From: JAAFHN01 sp031421855
Lineage (GTDB): Bacteria > Pseudomonadota > Gammaproteobacteria > Burkholderiales > Burkholderiaceae_C
Reading direction: 5' to 3'
DNA length: 5,103 nt
NCBI GenBank assembly: GCA_031421855.1
Contig: JANOPN010000015.1
Location: 1 to 5,103, forward strand
The translations under genes and the position numbers were made by a program. The number at the start of each line of letters is the position of its first letter. Position 1 is the first letter of the stretch. Below are positions 4,586-5,103 of this stretch, piece after piece. Below the pieces are notes generated by a model. That model was not told the origin of the DNA. It did not search any database and saw only the letters and a list, made by a program, of their open reading frames with translations.

Positions 4586-5103
4586 ATGAAGAAAATGACA
4601 AAAAATATTCAAGTATCGATTGTACGATTCGGTTTAAAACAGTGCTTCATCACATTAATATTCTCAATCACTTTGATCGGGCAAAATATTGCAACTGCGG
4701 TTGAATTCATCAAAATTGAACCTTCCGCAGTATCGAATTTATTTGGTTGGACTGCACGGAAAGATGATTTAGTAGTAAACCTTATTCCTGTGTCACATCG
4801 AGCTCATTACGAAATTTTATCCCTTTCGGATGAATTAATCAACACACTCAAATCGTCAGATGTAATTCTGACAGAATTCAATTTATTCCCGTTAGCATCA
4901 ACTTTATGGCATGGGCGAAACCCCATACAACACGATAAATCAAGCGTTGTATATACTGGCCGAATATCATTTAATTCAATCGGTACAGAAATATTAAAAA
5001 ATGCAGTGGAAAACGAGATTATATCCAAAAATGAAGAGCAAAATTTACTTGCGAGCTGGCCACTATCGATTGATACAGATTTAGCGGCGAAGCTATTTAA
5101 TCG
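4586..5103 (+). CDS. Exported protein, possibly TraB/GumN-like (3' end cut by window edge)
   Basis: The frame stays open from ATG 4586 to the right edge (172 complete codons). An in-frame TGA lies directly before ATG 4586; ATG 4595, preceded by a GAAGAA-like site, is an alternative start giving MTKN. The N-terminus is a clear Sec signal peptide: basic MKKMTKNIQVSIVR, hydrophobic CFITLIFSITLIG, and a probable signal peptidase I site after ATA (residue 38). The mature part reads VNLIPVSHRAHYEILSLS then LKSSDVILTEFNL, which resembles the TraB/GumN pattern 'GTxH ... Leu-Pro ... ADxLVxEvd', with His71 and Glu97 in the expected places but Pro where that family has Gly. TraB/Tiki relatives include peptide-directed metalloproteases and pheromone-shutdown proteins. 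Codons are AT-rich (TTA, ATA, AAT), unlike the adaptor gene. Reading frame and signal peptide are solid; the family is tentative. Confidence 0.72.
   Translation, partial: MKKMTKNIQVSIVRFGLKQCFITLIFSITLIGQNIATAVEFIKIEPSAVSNLFGWTARKDDLVVNLIPVSHRAHYEILSLSDELINTLKSSDVILTEFNLFPLASTLWHGRNPIQHDKSSVVYTGRISFNSIGTEILKNAVENEIISKNEEQNLLASWPLSIDTDLAAKLFN

Noticed and set aside
4441..4704. 87-codon frame overlapping the 92-aa peptide gene and the last gene
   Set aside because: It overlaps two better-supported genes (one with a good ribosome-binding site, one with a signal peptide) and shows no recognisable feature.

Overview
The window is bacterial chromosomal DNA, probably from a GC-rich betaproteobacterium (Burkholderiales-like). 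That placement is an inference from strong G/C third-position bias in most genes, the type of HlyD/CvaA adaptor, and a REP-like palindrome of a kind common in Proteobacteria. No rRNA, tRNA, transposase, integrase or CRISPR array was seen. Every gene I can support is on the + strand.

Positions 1-384 hold the end of a VapC-type PIN-domain toxin gene, cut by the left edge. Positions 385-930 have no supportable gene but contain a short tandem repeat, a strong hairpin with a competing third arm, and a 13-bp inverted repeat. Positions 931-1733 encode a two-gene MntA/HepT (nucleotidyltransferase/HEPN) toxin-antitoxin operon with a 4-base ATGA overlap. It is bracketed by two diverged copies (39/47 identical, ungapped) of a 47-bp sequence at 786-832 and 1804-1850. 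The left third is therefore a toxin-antitoxin cluster. Positions 1734-2268 are another gene-free stretch, with a C9 tract and a hairpin just ahead of the next gene.

Positions 2269-3654 encode a complete HlyD/CvaA-type periplasmic adaptor (461 aa), the inner-membrane-anchored part of a type I peptide exporter. Its usual partner, an ABC transporter with a C39 peptidase domain, is not in the window. Downstream are a REP-like palindrome (3671-3700), an unrecognised 93-aa protein (3743-4024), a 92-aa Pro/Thr/Gly-rich protein (4241-4519), and the start of an AT-rich gene for an exported protein with weak resemblance to the TraB/GumN family (4586 to the right edge).

The most interesting reading concerns the two small proteins. 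Their first 15 residues align without gaps to the 15-residue double-glycine leader of microcin V, the classic CvaA/CvaB substrate. They match at the hydrophobic -12 and -4 positions, Ser -3 and Gly -1, but have Leu or Met where the leader normally has Gly at -2. Together with the adaptor this suggests a peptide-export locus with non-canonical leaders. The match is good for the 92-aa protein and weaker for the 93-aa one, and the hypothesis needs homologue alignments. Base composition drops sharply after about 4520, which suggests the last gene has a different origin.
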